A stretch of 64,000 nt of DNA from Parathalassolituus penaei (GCF_026626885.1 NZ_JAPNOA010000059.1:124327-188326), one strand, 5' to 3'. Shown: positions 1 to 10,303, counted from the first letter of the stretch. Numbers and translations are program-made. The notes: generated from the sequence alone by a model not told the origin.

Positions 1-1224
<1,224 letters not shown>

Positions 1225-1250
1225 TCGGTTCGCAAGACCGTTCAATAAAC

Positions 1251-1280
1251 AAAAGGGGCAGCTTGGCTGCCCTTTTTGTT
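1251..1280 (+). terminator. Rho-independent terminator of the aldehyde dehydrogenase gene
   Basis: GGGCAGC and GCTGCCC pair around a short loop, preceded by an A-run and followed by TTTTTGTT, 26 bases after the stop codon. Confidence 0.9.
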
Positions 1281-1294
1281 ACCGATTTCAGACT

Positions 1295-1404
1295 TCCTCC
1301 AGGAGCAATCCTGGTGTGTGACACTCCCTCCCCCTCTCCGGGACAGGGAGGCCTGTTGGCACCCTAATTAGTGCCCCTTCCGCGCTCACAAGCGCGGACT
1401 TTTT
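1295..1404 (+). ncRNA. Candidate small RNA or structured region: four consecutive hairpins and a U-tail
   Basis: Four stem-loops follow one another between two + strand terminators: CCAGG/CCTGG (1299-1314), CTCCCT/AGGGAG (1324-1350), GGCAC/GTGCC (1358-1375) and TCCGCGCT/AGCGCGGA (1379-1398), the last followed by CTTTTT. No ORF on the + strand fits. GGA trinucleotides lie in or beside the first two hairpins, as in CsrA/RsmA-sponge RNAs, but the match is only suggestive. It could also be a second terminator cluster protecting the convergent gene. Confidence 0.35.
1379..1404 (+). terminator. Rho-independent terminator
   Basis: An 8-bp perfect stem (TCCGCGCT/AGCGCGGA) with a CACA loop is followed directly by CTTTTT on the + strand. 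It lies 3' of the convergent histidine phosphatase gene and 3' of the candidate small RNA. Confidence 0.75.
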
Positions 1405-1425
1405 CCAGCCTGACCCCGAATCTGT

Positions 1426-2010
1426 TTACACCAGAGGCTTTAATCCTAACTGTTGCAAGGTATCCGCCGACACCCGTGCCAGCTCGGTTACCACCCAGCC
1501 CTGATCACCCAATGGCTGAATCAGCAATGGTGTGGCATTTTTTAATGGCGTACAGTCCGGTGTACCAAACATCTGGAAAAACAGCACCCGATACACACTG
1601 CCATGAGCTACAAGCAACGGCAGCGGATATTGGATCAGCGCATCATTCACGGCGGCAACCACACGCCCGACAAACCTATCCCAGCTTTCGCCGCCCTTGG
1701 GGGTTTCCCGATGCAGTGGCTGATTCAGGATCGGAGCTCCTTCCAGCTGGCCAAAATCACGCTCGTTAAAACGCGCATCTGCCAACGCCTGTTGATGCGG
1801 AACAGCAAGCGCAGCCGTTGTACGAGCACGCCCCAGCTGGCTGCTGATTACCTGACTCCACTCGTACGCCAGCCACTCGGCAGCGGCTTTGGCCTGTTCT
1901 TCACCGCGCAGATTGAGGGGAATATCACTACTGCCACAAATGCGTTGCTGATCATTCCAGGCGGTTTCGCCATGGCGCATGTACACAAAAGGTTTTCGAA
2001 CCAGACTCAT
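1426..2010 (-). CDS. Histidine phosphatase (phosphoglycerate mutase-like) family protein
   Basis: This 194-aa protein belongs to the histidine phosphatase superfamily, which transfers phosphate through a phospho-histidine. The signature RHGETAWN with the nucleophilic His is at residues 12-19, and the second catalytic His is in LLVAHGSVYRV near residue 138. The NLRGEEQAKAAAEW segment after the first motif is typical of GpmB/CobC/SixA-like proteins. It is a lone gene, with the ABC permease gene ending 160 bases upstream. The substrate cannot be read from the sequence; a small-molecule phosphatase is more likely than a glycolytic mutase. Confidence 0.85.
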   Translation of the reverse strand: MSLVRKPFVYMRHGETAWNDQQRICGSSDIPLNLRGEEQAKAAAEWLAYEWSQVISSQLGRARTTAALAVPHQQALADARFNERDFGQLEGAPILNQPLHRETPKGGESWDRFVGRVVAAVNDALIQYPLPLLVAHGSVYRVLFFQMFGTPDCTPLKNATPLLIQPLGDQGWVVTELARVSADTLQQLGLKPLV

Positions 2011-2169
2011 AACATCCTCCGCGTCGTGGCAGCATCATGCCAGTACCGGTGGACATCACAACCATCAAATTATTAATAAACAACACAGGAAATGGATGCG
2101 ACAACAAATGCCACATCTGGATGGACAGTATCAGCCACTGTCCTCCAGACGACGCAGCACGAACCCCGG

Positions 2170-4695
2170 TCAGGCCAACTCACGCAACACAATAACCGGG
2201 GCGACCGTCACCGTGCGTCGGAGCATCAGAGTACCCACCATTGCCAATCCAATCGATGCAACTAACGGTAGCCATAACCAGATCCAGCCCAGACCACTCC
2301 AGGGGATATCCAGTACCTGTCGATACAAGGCCCAGCACAGGGCTTCCGCTGCCAGTAGTGCCAGCACGGCAGCCATTGCCCCCAGCAAACTGAACTCACT
2401 CAACTGGGCACGCCGGATCATCCGGCTGCTGGCGCCAAGCGTTCGTAACAAGGCCCCTTCCTGCAGACGTTCACGCAGACTCGCCAGCAAAGCAGACACC
2501 ATCACCAGCACTGCCGCCAATAACACCACCGCCAGAATCAGCTCAATCGCCAGCCCCACTTGTGCCAGCAGGCTGTGTAACTGGGTCAGCAGCGCCTGCA
2601 TATCCAGTACGTTGACCGCCGGGAATTCACGAATCAGGCTGGTCAGTGCTGCTTGCTGATCAGCGGGCACATAAAAGCTGGTGATGTAACTGGCAGGCAA
2701 ACTGGCCATCAGATCAGCCGAAAACATCATGAAAAAATTGGGGCTGAGCGACGTCCAGTCCACCTCGCGCAGGCTGCTGACGGTGGCCTCAAAATCAACG
2801 CCACCAGCCCGAAACTGTAACTGGTCACCGAGTTTCACCCCCAGGCGCTGGGCCAGGCCGGCCTCCAGCGACAACTGTCCACTGCCCGCCATCACCGCCC
2901 AATCCCCCGCCACAATACGGTTAGAGTCAGGCAACTGGTCATCATGGGTTAATGCCAGATCACGATCGATGGCACCAATATCCTGCAAGCCCAGCTCCTG
3001 AATGGTTTTTCCGTTAATCGTCAGCAAACGCCCCGGCACCATGGGGTACATACGCGCCGACACAAAACCCCGCTGTTGCAGCGCTGCAGCAAAGGGTTCC
3101 CGCTCAAACGACTGGATATTCAGCGCAAACACATTGGGCGCTTGCGCGGGCAAACTCGCCTGCCAATCCGCCAGCAGATCATTCCGTAACAGGGCAATCA
3201 CCACCATAACCTGCAGGGTCAGACCAAACGCCAGCACCTGACCAGCCGTTTGCTGACGATTACGGCTGAGATGCTGCCAGGCGAAGCGCCAATGCAGCGG
3301 TAAATCCCGTTGTTGTAGAAGCCGGTGCAAACGGCCAATCCCGAACTGCAACAACAGCAGTAATAACAACACCAGCAAAGCTCCACCGCCCATCACCAGC
3401 AGGGTCAGCAACGCATTACCGGTAAACACCCACAACAGCAGGCTTAACGCCAGCAGCGCCAGAGCGGTTAACAACCAGCCTGCCAGAGGCACTGGTGCCA
3501 GATCCCGTCGTAATACCCGCAACGGAGGCACCGCCGCCAGCGGCAGGATTTGCGGCAAACCAAAGCCGAGCAAGGTCACCAGACCGGAACTCAGACCCAA
3601 CATCCAGGCCGTCAGCGGTGCCGATGGCAGCTGCTCTGGCAACACATCGGTGAGCAGCGCCAGAATGGCTTCCTGTAACACCAACGCCAGCAGCGCCCCC
3701 ACCAGTGCCGCAGCCACCCCAAGCGCCACCAGTTGCCAGACGTACACCCGCAACACATCACGACGTAACAGTCCGAAGGTACGCATCAGAGCACTGACAT
3801 CAAAGTTGCGACTGGCATAACGACGCGCCGATACCGCCACCGCCACACTGGCCAGCACCACGGCCAACAAAGATGCCAGCGACAGATACTGGCGAGCCCG
3901 TTGCAGCGACGCCGCCATCCGTTCATTGCCATTTTCAACGTCTTCGAATTTTTCATTGGCACTTAACTGCCAGTCGGCCTGTAACGACTTCAGCGCCGCC
4001 GAATCCCCCGCCAGTAACAGCTGATAACGCAACCGGCTGCCAGGCCCCAGCAGTGGACTGCCCGCCAGATCATCCAGATGCACCATCATCCGTGGTGACA
4101 AGGCGGTAAAACCGCCGCCACGATCACTCTCTTCGAGAATCTCGCCAGTGACCTGGAATTGCCGATCACCCAGCTCAAGTGCATCACCGACTTTGGCGTT
4201 CAGCAGCGCCAGTAAACGGGGTTCAACCCAGGCTTCACCGGAACCTGGTCCGCTGCTTTGTAATACCGGCTCCGTCGCCCCCGGCGTTAACAACAGCAGG
4301 CGCGCCTTCAGTGGATAACCCGCATCCACCCCCTTGATTGAGGCCAGGGTCATGTTGTCACCGGCCATCACCACACTGGGAAAACTCAGGGTTTCCGCAT
4401 GCTTAAGGCCTACAGCACTGACTTTCTGCAAGTTGTCCGGCGCAAACGGCTGGGTTGAACGCACGCGCAAATCACCACCCAGCCAGGTGCCACCCTTGTC
4501 GTTCAGGGCCAGCTCCAGACGGGCACTGAACAGGGCAATCGCTGTGGTGGAGGTTACGGCAATCAACAATGCCAGCAGGATCAGGGTTAACTCGCCGCTG
4601 CGGGCTTCACGCCATAACAGGCGTAACGCCAGCCGAGCGCTGGCCACTAACGACAAGCGGGATACCAGACCAGAGGAAGTGGAGGTAGCAGCCAT
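2170..4695 (-). CDS. FtsX-type ABC transporter permease (YbbP-like)
   Basis: This 841-aa inner-membrane protein is the permease half of a LolCDE/MacB-type exporter. A first membrane span is near residues 35-56. It is followed by a large periplasmic domain, a central group of spans (about 265-460, with very Leu-rich stretches), a second periplasmic domain and a C-terminal FtsX group (about 695-840). It has two FtsX-like halves in one chain, as in E. coli YbbP. It overlaps the ATPase gene by one base (TGATG), so the two are translationally coupled and surely partners. The transported substrate is unknown; relatives extract lipids or lipoproteins, or act with a thioesterase such as the divergent tesA. 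Confidence 0.9.
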   Translation of the reverse strand: MAATSTSSGLVSRLSLVASARLALRLLWREARSGELTLILLALLIAVTSTTAIALFSARLELALNDKGGTWLGGDLRVRSTQPFAPDNLQKVSAVGLKHAETLSFPSVVMAGDNMTLASIKGVDAGYPLKARLLLLTPGATEPVLQSSGPGSGEAWVEPRLLALLNAKVGDALELGDRQFQVTGEILEESDRGGGFTALSPRMMVHLDDLAGSPLLGPGSRLRYQLLLAGDSAALKSLQADWQLSANEKFEDVENGNERMAASLQRARQYLSLASLLAVVLASVAVAVSARRYASRNFDVSALMRTFGLLRRDVLRVYVWQLVALGVAAALVGALLALVLQEAILALLTDVLPEQLPSAPLTAWMLGLSSGLVTLLGFGLPQILPLAAVPPLRVLRRDLAPVPLAGWLLTALALLALSLLLWVFTGNALLTLLVMGGGALLVLLLLLLLQFGIGRLHRLLQQRDLPLHWRFAWQHLSRNRQQTAGQVLAFGLTLQVMVVIALLRNDLLADWQASLPAQAPNVFALNIQSFEREPFAAALQQRGFVSARMYPMVPGRLLTINGKTIQELGLQDIGAIDRDLALTHDDQLPDSNRIVAGDWAVMAGSGQLSLEAGLAQRLGVKLGDQLQFRAGGVDFEATVSSLREVDWTSLSPNFFMMFSADLMASLPASYITSFYVPADQQAALTSLIREFPAVNVLDMQALLTQLHSLLAQVGLAIELILAVVLLAAVLVMVSALLASLRERLQEGALLRTLGASSRMIRRAQLSEFSLLGAMAAVLALLAAEALCWALYRQVLDIPWSGLGWIWLWLPLVASIGLAMVGTLMLRRTVTVAPVIVLRELA

Positions 4696-5450
4696 CAGCT
4701 CGATACCTCCTTCAGGGACGGACGAGCATCCGGCGCGCCATCTTCCAGCAAGCGCCCATCCTCAACCCGCACACACCGCTGGCAACGTTTGGCCAGCTCG
4801 GGATCATGGGTCACCAGCACCAGAGTGGTGCCAAGCTCAGCGTTCATGGCAAACAGCAGGTCTTCAATCTGATGGCCGGTATGGCGATCAAGGTTGCCAG
4901 TTGGTTCATCAGCAAACAGGATGCGCGGCTGGCCAGCAAAAGCGCGTGCCAGCGCCACCCGCTGCTGCTCACCGCCGGATAACTGTGATGGGTAATGTTC
5001 CATCCGGTGTCCGAGCCCAACCCGCTCCAGCAGCCGTTTGGCTTCTTGGCGCGCCGCTGCCGCATAGGCTCCCGGCCGGATTTCGAGCGGCAACATCACG
5101 TTCTCCAGAGCGGTCAGCCCCGGCAACAACTGAAAGTTCTGGAACACAAAACTGACGCCATCGGCGCGTACCAGTGCGCGTTCATCCTCGTCGAGCAGAT
5201 CAAGCCGTTGCCCCAGCAGGCTCAATTGTCCGGAACTTGGCAGATCCAGACCTGCCATAATCCCCAGCAGGGTCGATTTGCCACTGCCGGAAGCGCCCAC
5301 AATTGCTACCGATGAGCCTTGCTTGATCCGCAAATGGATGCCTTGCAAGATGCCCAGAACCTGTTGATCGCTGGAACCTGCCGCCATCACAACTTCTTTG
5401 TGGATGTCACGAAGCTCCAGCGCCAGATCAGTTCGGGATTCCTGCTGCAT
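4695..5450 (-). CDS. ybbA: ABC transporter ATP-binding protein (YbbA-like)
   Basis: This ATPase subunit energises the neighbouring FtsX-type permease. Walker A is GASGSGKST, the signature is [14 protein letters not shown] and Walker B is ILFADEPT, in normal order and spacing for the LolD/MacB/YbbA class. I place the start at 5450 (251 aa, MQQESRTD), because AGGTGA lies at good distance. A start at 5498 would run through the divergent tesA start. The divergent ybbA-tesA arrangement is the same as in E. coli. Confidence 0.92.
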   Translation of the reverse strand: MQQESRTDLALELRDIHKEVVMAAGSSDQQVLGILQGIHLRIKQGSSVAIVGASGSGKSTLLGIMAGLDLPSSGQLSLLGQRLDLLDEDERALVRADGVSFVFQNFQLLPGLTALENVMLPLEIRPGAYAAAARQEAKRLLERVGLGHRMEHYPSQLSGGEQQRVALARAFAGQPRILFADEPTGNLDRHTGHQIEDLLFAMNAELGTTLVLVTHDPELAKRCQRCVRVEDGRLLEDGAPDARPSLKEVSS

Positions 5451-5484
5451 AAAAGTCACCTGTTGTTGGAAAGGAAAAATTACC

Positions 5485-6147
5485 GTGTCTGTTAACACTC
5501 ACCCGCAACGCCAGACGTTTTTCATGGCCCTGTTTACCCTGATGGTGCTGCTGTGGATGGCGGCCAGTCAGGCCAGCACACCAGCACGCACGATTCTGGT
5601 AGTGGGTGACAGTATTAGTGCCGGTTTCGGCATTCCGGTTCAACAAGGCTGGGTTGTCTTATTAAGGGAACAATTGCAACAACCTGTTCCAGGTCTTCTG
5701 GTTCAGAATGCCAGCATCAGCGGCGACACTACCCAGGGAGGAGTGGCGCGCTTGCCAGCTCTGCTGCAACAGCATCAGCCCGCATTGGTGATGATAGAAC
5801 TGGGCGGTAACGATGCCCTGCGTGGCACACCACTGGCGCTGATTCGTCGCAATCTGGAAACCATGATCCAGCAAGCACAAGCCGCTGGAGCCAACGTTAT
5901 GTTGCTGGGTATGAAGATTCCACCCAATTACGGCCAGAAATATGCCGACGGTTTTGCCGAGCTCTACACCAGCCTGGCCAACCAGTATCAACTGGCCCTG
6001 GTGCCTTTCCTGCTGGATGAGGTGGCGCTGAAGCCAGGCCTGATGCAGGCCGATGGCATTCATCCAACCGCTGAGGCGCAACCACAACTGGTGGCCAATG
6101 TAATGACCGTGCTGCAACCCTTGTTAGGCCGCTTCTTCCACCCCTGA
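5485..6147 (+). CDS. tesA: Multifunctional acyl-CoA thioesterase I / lysophospholipase L1 TesA
   Basis: This SGNH (GDSL) hydrolase is exported to the periplasm, where it hydrolyses acyl thioesters and lysophospholipids. Block I is VVGDSISAGFG with the nucleophilic Ser, block II has SGDTTQGG, block III has GGNDAL, and block V DGIHPT carries the catalytic Asp and His. The N-terminus has a hydrophobic signal segment (MALFTLMVLLWMAASQAS). I choose the GTG at 5485 because AAGGA lies about nine bases before it; the ATG at 5524 has no Shine-Dalgarno sequence. Only 34 bases separate it from the divergent ybbA start, so the promoters must overlap the coding regions. Confidence 0.92.
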   Translation: MSVNTHPQRQTFFMALFTLMVLLWMAASQASTPARTILVVGDSISAGFGIPVQQGWVVLLREQLQQPVPGLLVQNASISGDTTQGGVARLPALLQQHQPALVMIELGGNDALRGTPLALIRRNLETMIQQAQAAGANVMLLGMKIPPNYGQKYADGFAELYTSLANQYQLALVPFLLDEVALKPGLMQADGIHPTAEAQPQLVANVMTVLQPLLGRFFHP

Positions 6148-6178
6148 AACCTATTCCGACGCCCTGATGGATAACACC

Positions 6179-6985
6179 ATGAATTACCAACCCATGCTCG
6201 ACCTCGCCCTTGATCTGGCCCAACGCGCTGGCGACGAAATCAGCCGCCAACGCTCTGCCTTGCAAATCAACTTCAAGTACGACGGTTCCGAGCTGGTGAC
6301 CCAGGCCGATGTGGCTGCCGACCATCTGATCGCCTCCGGTATCCAGCAGGCCTTCCCAGACCACCAGCTGTTGTCGGAAGAACTGGGCCCGGACAATCCG
6401 ATGGATTGTGAACATCTGTGGATCATCGACCCGATTGACGGCACCGTGAACTACGCCCACGGCCACTACAACGTGGCGGTATCCATCGCGTATTACCATA
6501 ACGGCGAAGCCCGTGCGGCGGTGGTGCACAACCCGTTCCTCAACGAAACATTCACCGCTCTCAGTGGTGCCGGTGCCTGGCTGAATGGCCAGCCAATCCA
6601 CTGTTCCGACAAGGATGAGCTGCGTCGCGCCATTGTCGCCACTGGTTTCCCGTACCAGAAAGACACCATCCCGCAAGTGGTTGCGCGTGTCGCCACGGTG
6701 CTGACCCATTGCGCCGATATTCGCCGTCTCGGTTCCGCTGCGCTGGATATGTGCTGGGTGGCCTGTGGTCGCGTGGATGCCTACTACGAAAACGTCAAAC
6801 CCTGGGATTTTGCTGCCGCCCAGCTGATCGCCCGAGAAGCCGGCGCCCGCTTTGGCCATATTCACGCCCTGCCAGCCGGTCAGAATCCACAGCTGGAAAG
6901 CCGCAATATCATGGTCACCGCACCGGCCCTGTTTGAACCTCTGCAACAGCTGTTACAGGCCGCCGACCAGTCGGTTGACGCCTGA
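6179..6985 (+). CDS. Inositol monophosphatase family protein
   Basis: This 268-aa Mg2+-dependent phosphatase carries all family motifs: the metal-binding Glu pair in SEELGP, WIIDPIDGTVNYAHG, and the C-terminal WDFAAA with the third metal Asp. It resembles SuhB/HisN-type phosphatases acting on inositol-1-phosphate, histidinol phosphate or a nucleotide phosphate. I prefer the ATG at 6179 (MNYQPMLDLALDLAQRAG), since GGA lies seven bases upstream and the N-terminus then aligns with the family. The ATG at 6167 is possible. It follows tesA by about 30 bases and may be cotranscribed. Confidence 0.87.
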   Translation: MNYQPMLDLALDLAQRAGDEISRQRSALQINFKYDGSELVTQADVAADHLIASGIQQAFPDHQLLSEELGPDNPMDCEHLWIIDPIDGTVNYAHGHYNVAVSIAYYHNGEARAAVVHNPFLNETFTALSGAGAWLNGQPIHCSDKDELRRAIVATGFPYQKDTIPQVVARVATVLTHCADIRRLGSAALDMCWVACGRVDAYYENVKPWDFAAAQLIAREAGARFGHIHALPAGQNPQLESRNIMVTAPALFEPLQQLLQAADQSVDA

Positions 6986-6992
6986 TAACCAC

Positions 6993-7019
6993 TCCGGCTT
7001 TTGCACAGGCAAAGGCCGG
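6993..7019 (+). terminator. Hairpin terminator after the inositol phosphatase gene
   Basis: CCGGCTTTTGC pairs with GCAAAGGCCGG (one G-U) around ACAG, directly after the stop codon. No long T-run follows, so efficiency is uncertain. Confidence 0.5.
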
Positions 7020-7072
7020 AATTCCTGCTTTACTTAATCTGAGTTATTCCCGATTGCAGAGCAGGAACCCCC

Positions 7073-7495
7073 ATGAAACATGTCAGCGACCTGATGACCA
7101 CCGAGCTCCTCAGCCACAAACCAGGCGACACCCTGCGCGACGCCGAACACAGCATGGCGCAACATAGTATCCGTCACATACCGGTGGTCGACGATAATGG
7201 CAAACTCTGTGGTTTGATGAGCCAGCGTGAATTTCTGGCCGAAGCCTTCCGGATCACCGACAAGTTCGGTGCCCATCATTTGCAGGACTATCTGGGGAAA
7301 ACCCTGATCAGCCAGTGTATGCAGACCCAGGTGGAAACCGTCGGGCCTGACACACCGCTCAAGGAAGCGGGGGAAGCCCTGCGGGCCAATCGCCGTCAGG
7401 GATGCCTGCTGGTAGTGGATGACCAGCATCAGCTGGTCGGACTGCTAACGTCGCAGGACTTTGTCAAACTCGCCATCCACTTACTGGACAGCTGA
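7073..7495 (+). CDS. Tandem CBS-domain protein
   Basis: This 140-aa protein is almost entirely a CBS pair (Bateman module). The first CBS spans about residues 5-60 (VSDLMTTELLSH, RHIPVVDDNGKLCGLMSQREF). The second spans about 80-138 (CMQTQVETVGPDTPLKEA, GCLLVVDDQHQLVGLLTSQDF). Such modules bind adenine nucleotides and report energy or redox status to a partner; here no fused effector is visible. A GGA site lies six bases before the ATG. Its 3' end overlaps that of the convergent HD-GYP gene by 15 bases. Confidence 0.85.
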   Translation: MKHVSDLMTTELLSHKPGDTLRDAEHSMAQHSIRHIPVVDDNGKLCGLMSQREFLAEAFRITDKFGAHHLQDYLGKTLISQCMQTQVETVGPDTPLKEAGEALRANRRQGCLLVVDDQHQLVGLLTSQDFVKLAIHLLDS

Positions 7496-8662
7496 TGCCT
7501 TGCGACGTACTTGTGGACGTACTGACTCCGGACGATGGCTGGGCCAGCGTTCACAAATGGCGAGCACTTCTTCAGGGTTATTGAGGATAACGGCCACACA
7601 GTCCGGGTCCAGCTCGCTGCCAGCCAGTCGTTGCAGCTCTGCCATCACCTCCGACAGCTGCCAGGCATCCTTGTAACAGCGGTGGTTTAGCAAGGCGTCG
7701 GTGATATCGGCCACCGCCACAATCCGTGCTTCCAGCGGAATCGCGGCGCTGCCACTGAGCCCCAGATAACCACTGCCATCCAGTTTTTCATGGTGGAACT
7801 GCACCATGTTGCGCAGCATGTCGATGTATTCGAGGTTATCCAGCGCGAACTGGGTAATCGCCCGATCGACCAGTGCCCGTCCGGTCAGAACATGCTGTTT
7901 GACCTGCTCAAATTCATCCTCCGACAACTGCCCTTGCTTGTGCAGAATCACTTCCGGTATCGCCAGCTTGCCAATATCGTGCAACGGCGCAAACAGGGTC
8001 AGATATTCAATCCAGGTATCGGCCAATTTGTGTTGCTGGCGCACGCCACGGGCAATCAGGCGCACGTAGGCCGACATCCGCTGCATGTGTTCATCCGACT
8101 CGGAACTGTGCAGACCTCCGGCATCCATGGCCCAACTCGCCAAAGCCTGCAGGCGCAGTAGCGTATCCTGCTCGCGCACCAGCTCCTGCTGTACCAGATG
8201 GCCCCACAACGAGCAATAAGACGCCATACTTTCGGTAAAATAATCGAGGCTGCGGGAGTTCAGAAACAGCATGCCCAGCAGGCGCCCCTCAGACCGCAGC
8301 GGCATACTGAATGCCGACCGAAAGCCCTGGGCCAGCAAGGCATCGGTATGTGCCGACACGTCGTCGCTGCGGAAACTGCGCATGTCATTCACCACCCGCA
8401 AATAGCCCTCGTCGGCCAGCCCCCGTAACGACGGCACCGACGACAGACTGGTTGAGTAGCCATTTAATGGGGAGACACCTTCACCAAAAGCAGCAAAGGT
8501 GGTCAGGTGATCGGAATCAACGTCGTACAACGCCAGCGAGAAACGCTCGATACCAGAGAACTGCTCACGTAATACCCGATACAAATGCTGCAAGCGCGAG
8601 AAGAAAGGCTGCGGCTGCGACAACTGGTGAAAAGGATCCTGATAGAACTCGGCTCCAGACAT
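7481..8662 (-). CDS. GAF/HD-GYP domain protein, probable c-di-GMP phosphodiesterase
   Basis: This 393-aa cytoplasmic protein has an N-terminal GAF-like sensor region (about residues 20-170, ending QGFRSAFSMPLRSEGRLLGMLFLNSRS) and a C-terminal HD-GYP region (about 195-375). The HD motif is in LHDIGKLAIPE, and the GYP loop reads HHEKLDGSGY, so the metal-binding His residues and the GY are kept while the last residue is L instead of P. Family members hydrolyse c-di-GMP. The slightly altered GYP loop leaves some doubt about activity. The start has an excellent GGAGGG site. It is a single gene, convergent with the CBS protein. Confidence 0.85.
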   Translation of the reverse strand: MSGAEFYQDPFHQLSQPQPFFSRLQHLYRVLREQFSGIERFSLALYDVDSDHLTTFAAFGEGVSPLNGYSTSLSSVPSLRGLADEGYLRVVNDMRSFRSDDVSAHTDALLAQGFRSAFSMPLRSEGRLLGMLFLNSRSLDYFTESMASYCSLWGHLVQQELVREQDTLLRLQALASWAMDAGGLHSSESDEHMQRMSAYVRLIARGVRQQHKLADTWIEYLTLFAPLHDIGKLAIPEVILHKQGQLSEDEFEQVKQHVLTGRALVDRAITQFALDNLEYIDMLRNMVQFHHEKLDGSGYLGLSGSAAIPLEARIVAVADITDALLNHRCYKDAWQLSEVMAELQRLAGSELDPDCVAVILNNPEEVLAICERWPSHRPESVRPQVRRKASAVQ

Positions 8663-8823
8663 AAGCGCCTCCCTCCTGCGTCAGCTTGTTCAGACTATTG
8701 TTAATAGGCAAATCAACGTCGAACCAGTCTAGCGACAGCCGCCTAAGGTCAACCTGACTCATATCAAGATGAACCAAGGCGGTCAGATCTAGCCTGACAG
8801 GAACAAGATCGAGGGAGACCCAC

Positions 8824-9165
8824 ATGAATCTGCAAGACGTACATACCCGGTTGGAAGAACGCCTGAGCGAGCTGACCGAACGCGCTGAACGCGCCGAAAA
8901 ACATGCAAGCCATCGTGAGGAAGCGGTATCCGCCGACTTTGCCGAACAGGCAACCGAACGAGAAAATGACGAAGTGCTGGCCAGTATTGGTGATGAAGCG
9001 CGGGTGGAAGCCGACCAGATCCGTCAGGCCCTGCGCCGTCTGGATGCGGGTAACTACGGTGAGTGCTTTGAATGCGGAGAAGCCATTGAACCGGCACGCC
9101 TGCTGGCGGTGCCTTACGCGACCCGTTGTATGCAGTGTGCCGCCCGAATGGAGCACTACCACTGA
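8824..9165 (+). CDS. DksA/TraR-family zinc finger protein
   Basis: This 113-aa protein has a helical N-terminus rich in Glu and Arg (coiled-coil-like, residues 1-70) and a C-terminal four-Cys zinc finger, CFECGEAIEP...RCMQCA. This is the layout of short DksA paralogues, which insert a coiled coil into the RNA polymerase secondary channel. It is shorter than DksA itself (about 150 aa) and lacks the full coiled coil, so it is a DksA-like regulator rather than DksA. GAGGGAGA lies just upstream of the ATG. A strong hairpin follows. Confidence 0.85.
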   Translation: MNLQDVHTRLEERLSELTERAERAEKHASHREEAVSADFAEQATERENDEVLASIGDEARVEADQIRQALRRLDAGNYGECFECGEAIEPARLLAVPYATRCMQCAARMEHYH

Positions 9166-9174
9166 GTTTCGTAC

Positions 9175-9206
9175 GTATGCAGGTGCCAGCAATGGCGCCT
9201 GCATAC
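9175..9206. terminator. Bidirectional hairpin between convergent genes
   Basis: GTATGCAGGTGCC pairs with GGCGCCTGCATAC (one wobble) around AGCAAT, in the 58-base gap between the DksA-like gene and the convergent osmC-like gene. T-runs are lacking. Confidence 0.6.
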
Positions 9207-9223
9207 GCATCTGACACCACCAA

Positions 9224-9667
9224 TCAGCGCGGAGTGATCGCCACGTCGCAGCTGACGGAATTGGCGATAAAGCAGTGATCATGCGCTTTGGCGTGCATTT
9301 TCTGCAGCGCTTCGGCATCCGGTGCCTCACCTTCAAACACCGCTTTTGGCGACAGACGAATCCGTCCAACCCGGAACTTGCCATCCTCGCGCTGCTCCAG
9401 CTCAGCAACCGCTTCATCCTCGTACGACAACACCTGCAGGCGTTTTTTGGACGCCAGCGCCAGGAAGGTCATCATATGGCAACTGGCCATCGCCGCCGCC
9501 AGCATCTGCTCCGGGTCCGAACCATAGGCATTACCGGCACCACCAGCAGCGACCACCAGTTCATCGTTAAAACGGATCTGATGCTGACGCTCAAACCCTT
9601 CATGAGAAAACACGCCCTGACGTTGCCAGGCAAGTTCAATACGGTGTTCTGAAACGGCCTCAGCCAT
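9224..9667 (-). CDS. OsmC/Ohr family peroxiredoxin
   Basis: This 147-aa protein of the OsmC/Ohr superfamily reduces organic hydroperoxides with a pair of reactive cysteines. Both are present: MASCHMMTFL near residue 62 and DHCFIANSV near residue 131. The conserved GSDPEQMLAAA loop comes before the first Cys. AAGGAG lies at the right distance from the ATG. It starts four bases after the stop of the haem-protein gene, so the two probably form an operon. The divergent Cys context is that of the YhfA/SACOL1771-like OsmC subgroup rather than classical Ohr; this is from memory of the family. Confidence 0.85.
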   Translation of the reverse strand: MAEAVSEHRIELAWQRQGVFSHEGFERQHQIRFNDELVVAAGGAGNAYGSDPEQMLAAAMASCHMMTFLALASKKRLQVLSYEDEAVAELEQREDGKFRVGRIRLSPKAVFEGEAPDAEALQKMHAKAHDHCFIANSVSCDVAITPR

Positions 9668-9670
9668 GAG

Positions 9671-10228
9671 TTACTCCTTCAGTGTTTTAACCAGGGTAAA
9701 TGCCCCACGCAGCTGGCCTTCCTGATAACCAACCGCCTTGTCGGCGGGATAGAGTTCTGCGAGTCTATTGGCAACCGGCTCTGCCAGCTTGTCGCCATGA
9801 CAGCCAAGACACAAGCCTTCAGTGGCTATCGCTTTCATATAGCGAAATTCACCGTTTTCTACGCTAAAGGCTTCCATCGTAGCCAGAGACTCTCCGCTTG
9901 CCATGCGCTTGGCAAAGGACTCCAGCACCGATTGTTCCCATTTGTCTGGTTGATTATCCGGATTGCGGAGCTTCGCACTGGTACGCCCTACCTGCCATTC
10001 ACTCTGACTGTGCTGCTCGGCAATCGCAGGGGCTTGCAGATGGCAGGTATTAATCGCCGCGACAGGCCCACCTTGTTCCATCCCCTGCTTGACAGCGGCC
10101 TTGAGTGCCCCCCCAAACTGCTGCACCTGGACACGAGCCTCTTCCGCTAATTGTTCAACAGGCGCTTCTGCCTTGACGATTGGAGCCAATGTCAATGCCA
10201 GCGACAGAGTAAGCAGAGCTTTTTTCAT
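9671..10228 (-). CDS. Exported DUF3365-type c-haem protein
   Basis: This 185-aa protein has a cleavable signal peptide (MKKALLTLSLALTLAPIVKAEA) and a single covalent haem motif LCLGCHGDKL near residue 140. The pattern of an INTCHLQAPAIAEQHSQ region followed by a C-terminal CxxCH matches the DUF3365/Tll0287-like family, a PAS-like periplasmic haem sensor or electron carrier. The gene lies just upstream of osmC and downstream of a rhodanese, suggesting a redox or sulfur-stress context. Its function is not established. Confidence 0.8.
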   Translation of the reverse strand: MKKALLTLSLALTLAPIVKAEAPVEQLAEEARVQVQQFGGALKAAVKQGMEQGGPVAAINTCHLQAPAIAEQHSQSEWQVGRTSAKLRNPDNQPDKWEQSVLESFAKRMASGESLATMEAFSVENGEFRYMKAIATEGLCLGCHGDKLAEPVANRLAELYPADKAVGYQEGQLRGAFTLVKTLKE

Positions 10229-10303
10229 ATCAGAATCCCAATGTAACTAAAGGAATAAATTCCATCCTGATCAAGGTGGAGTTGACCCGCTTTATTCGAA
10301 AAA

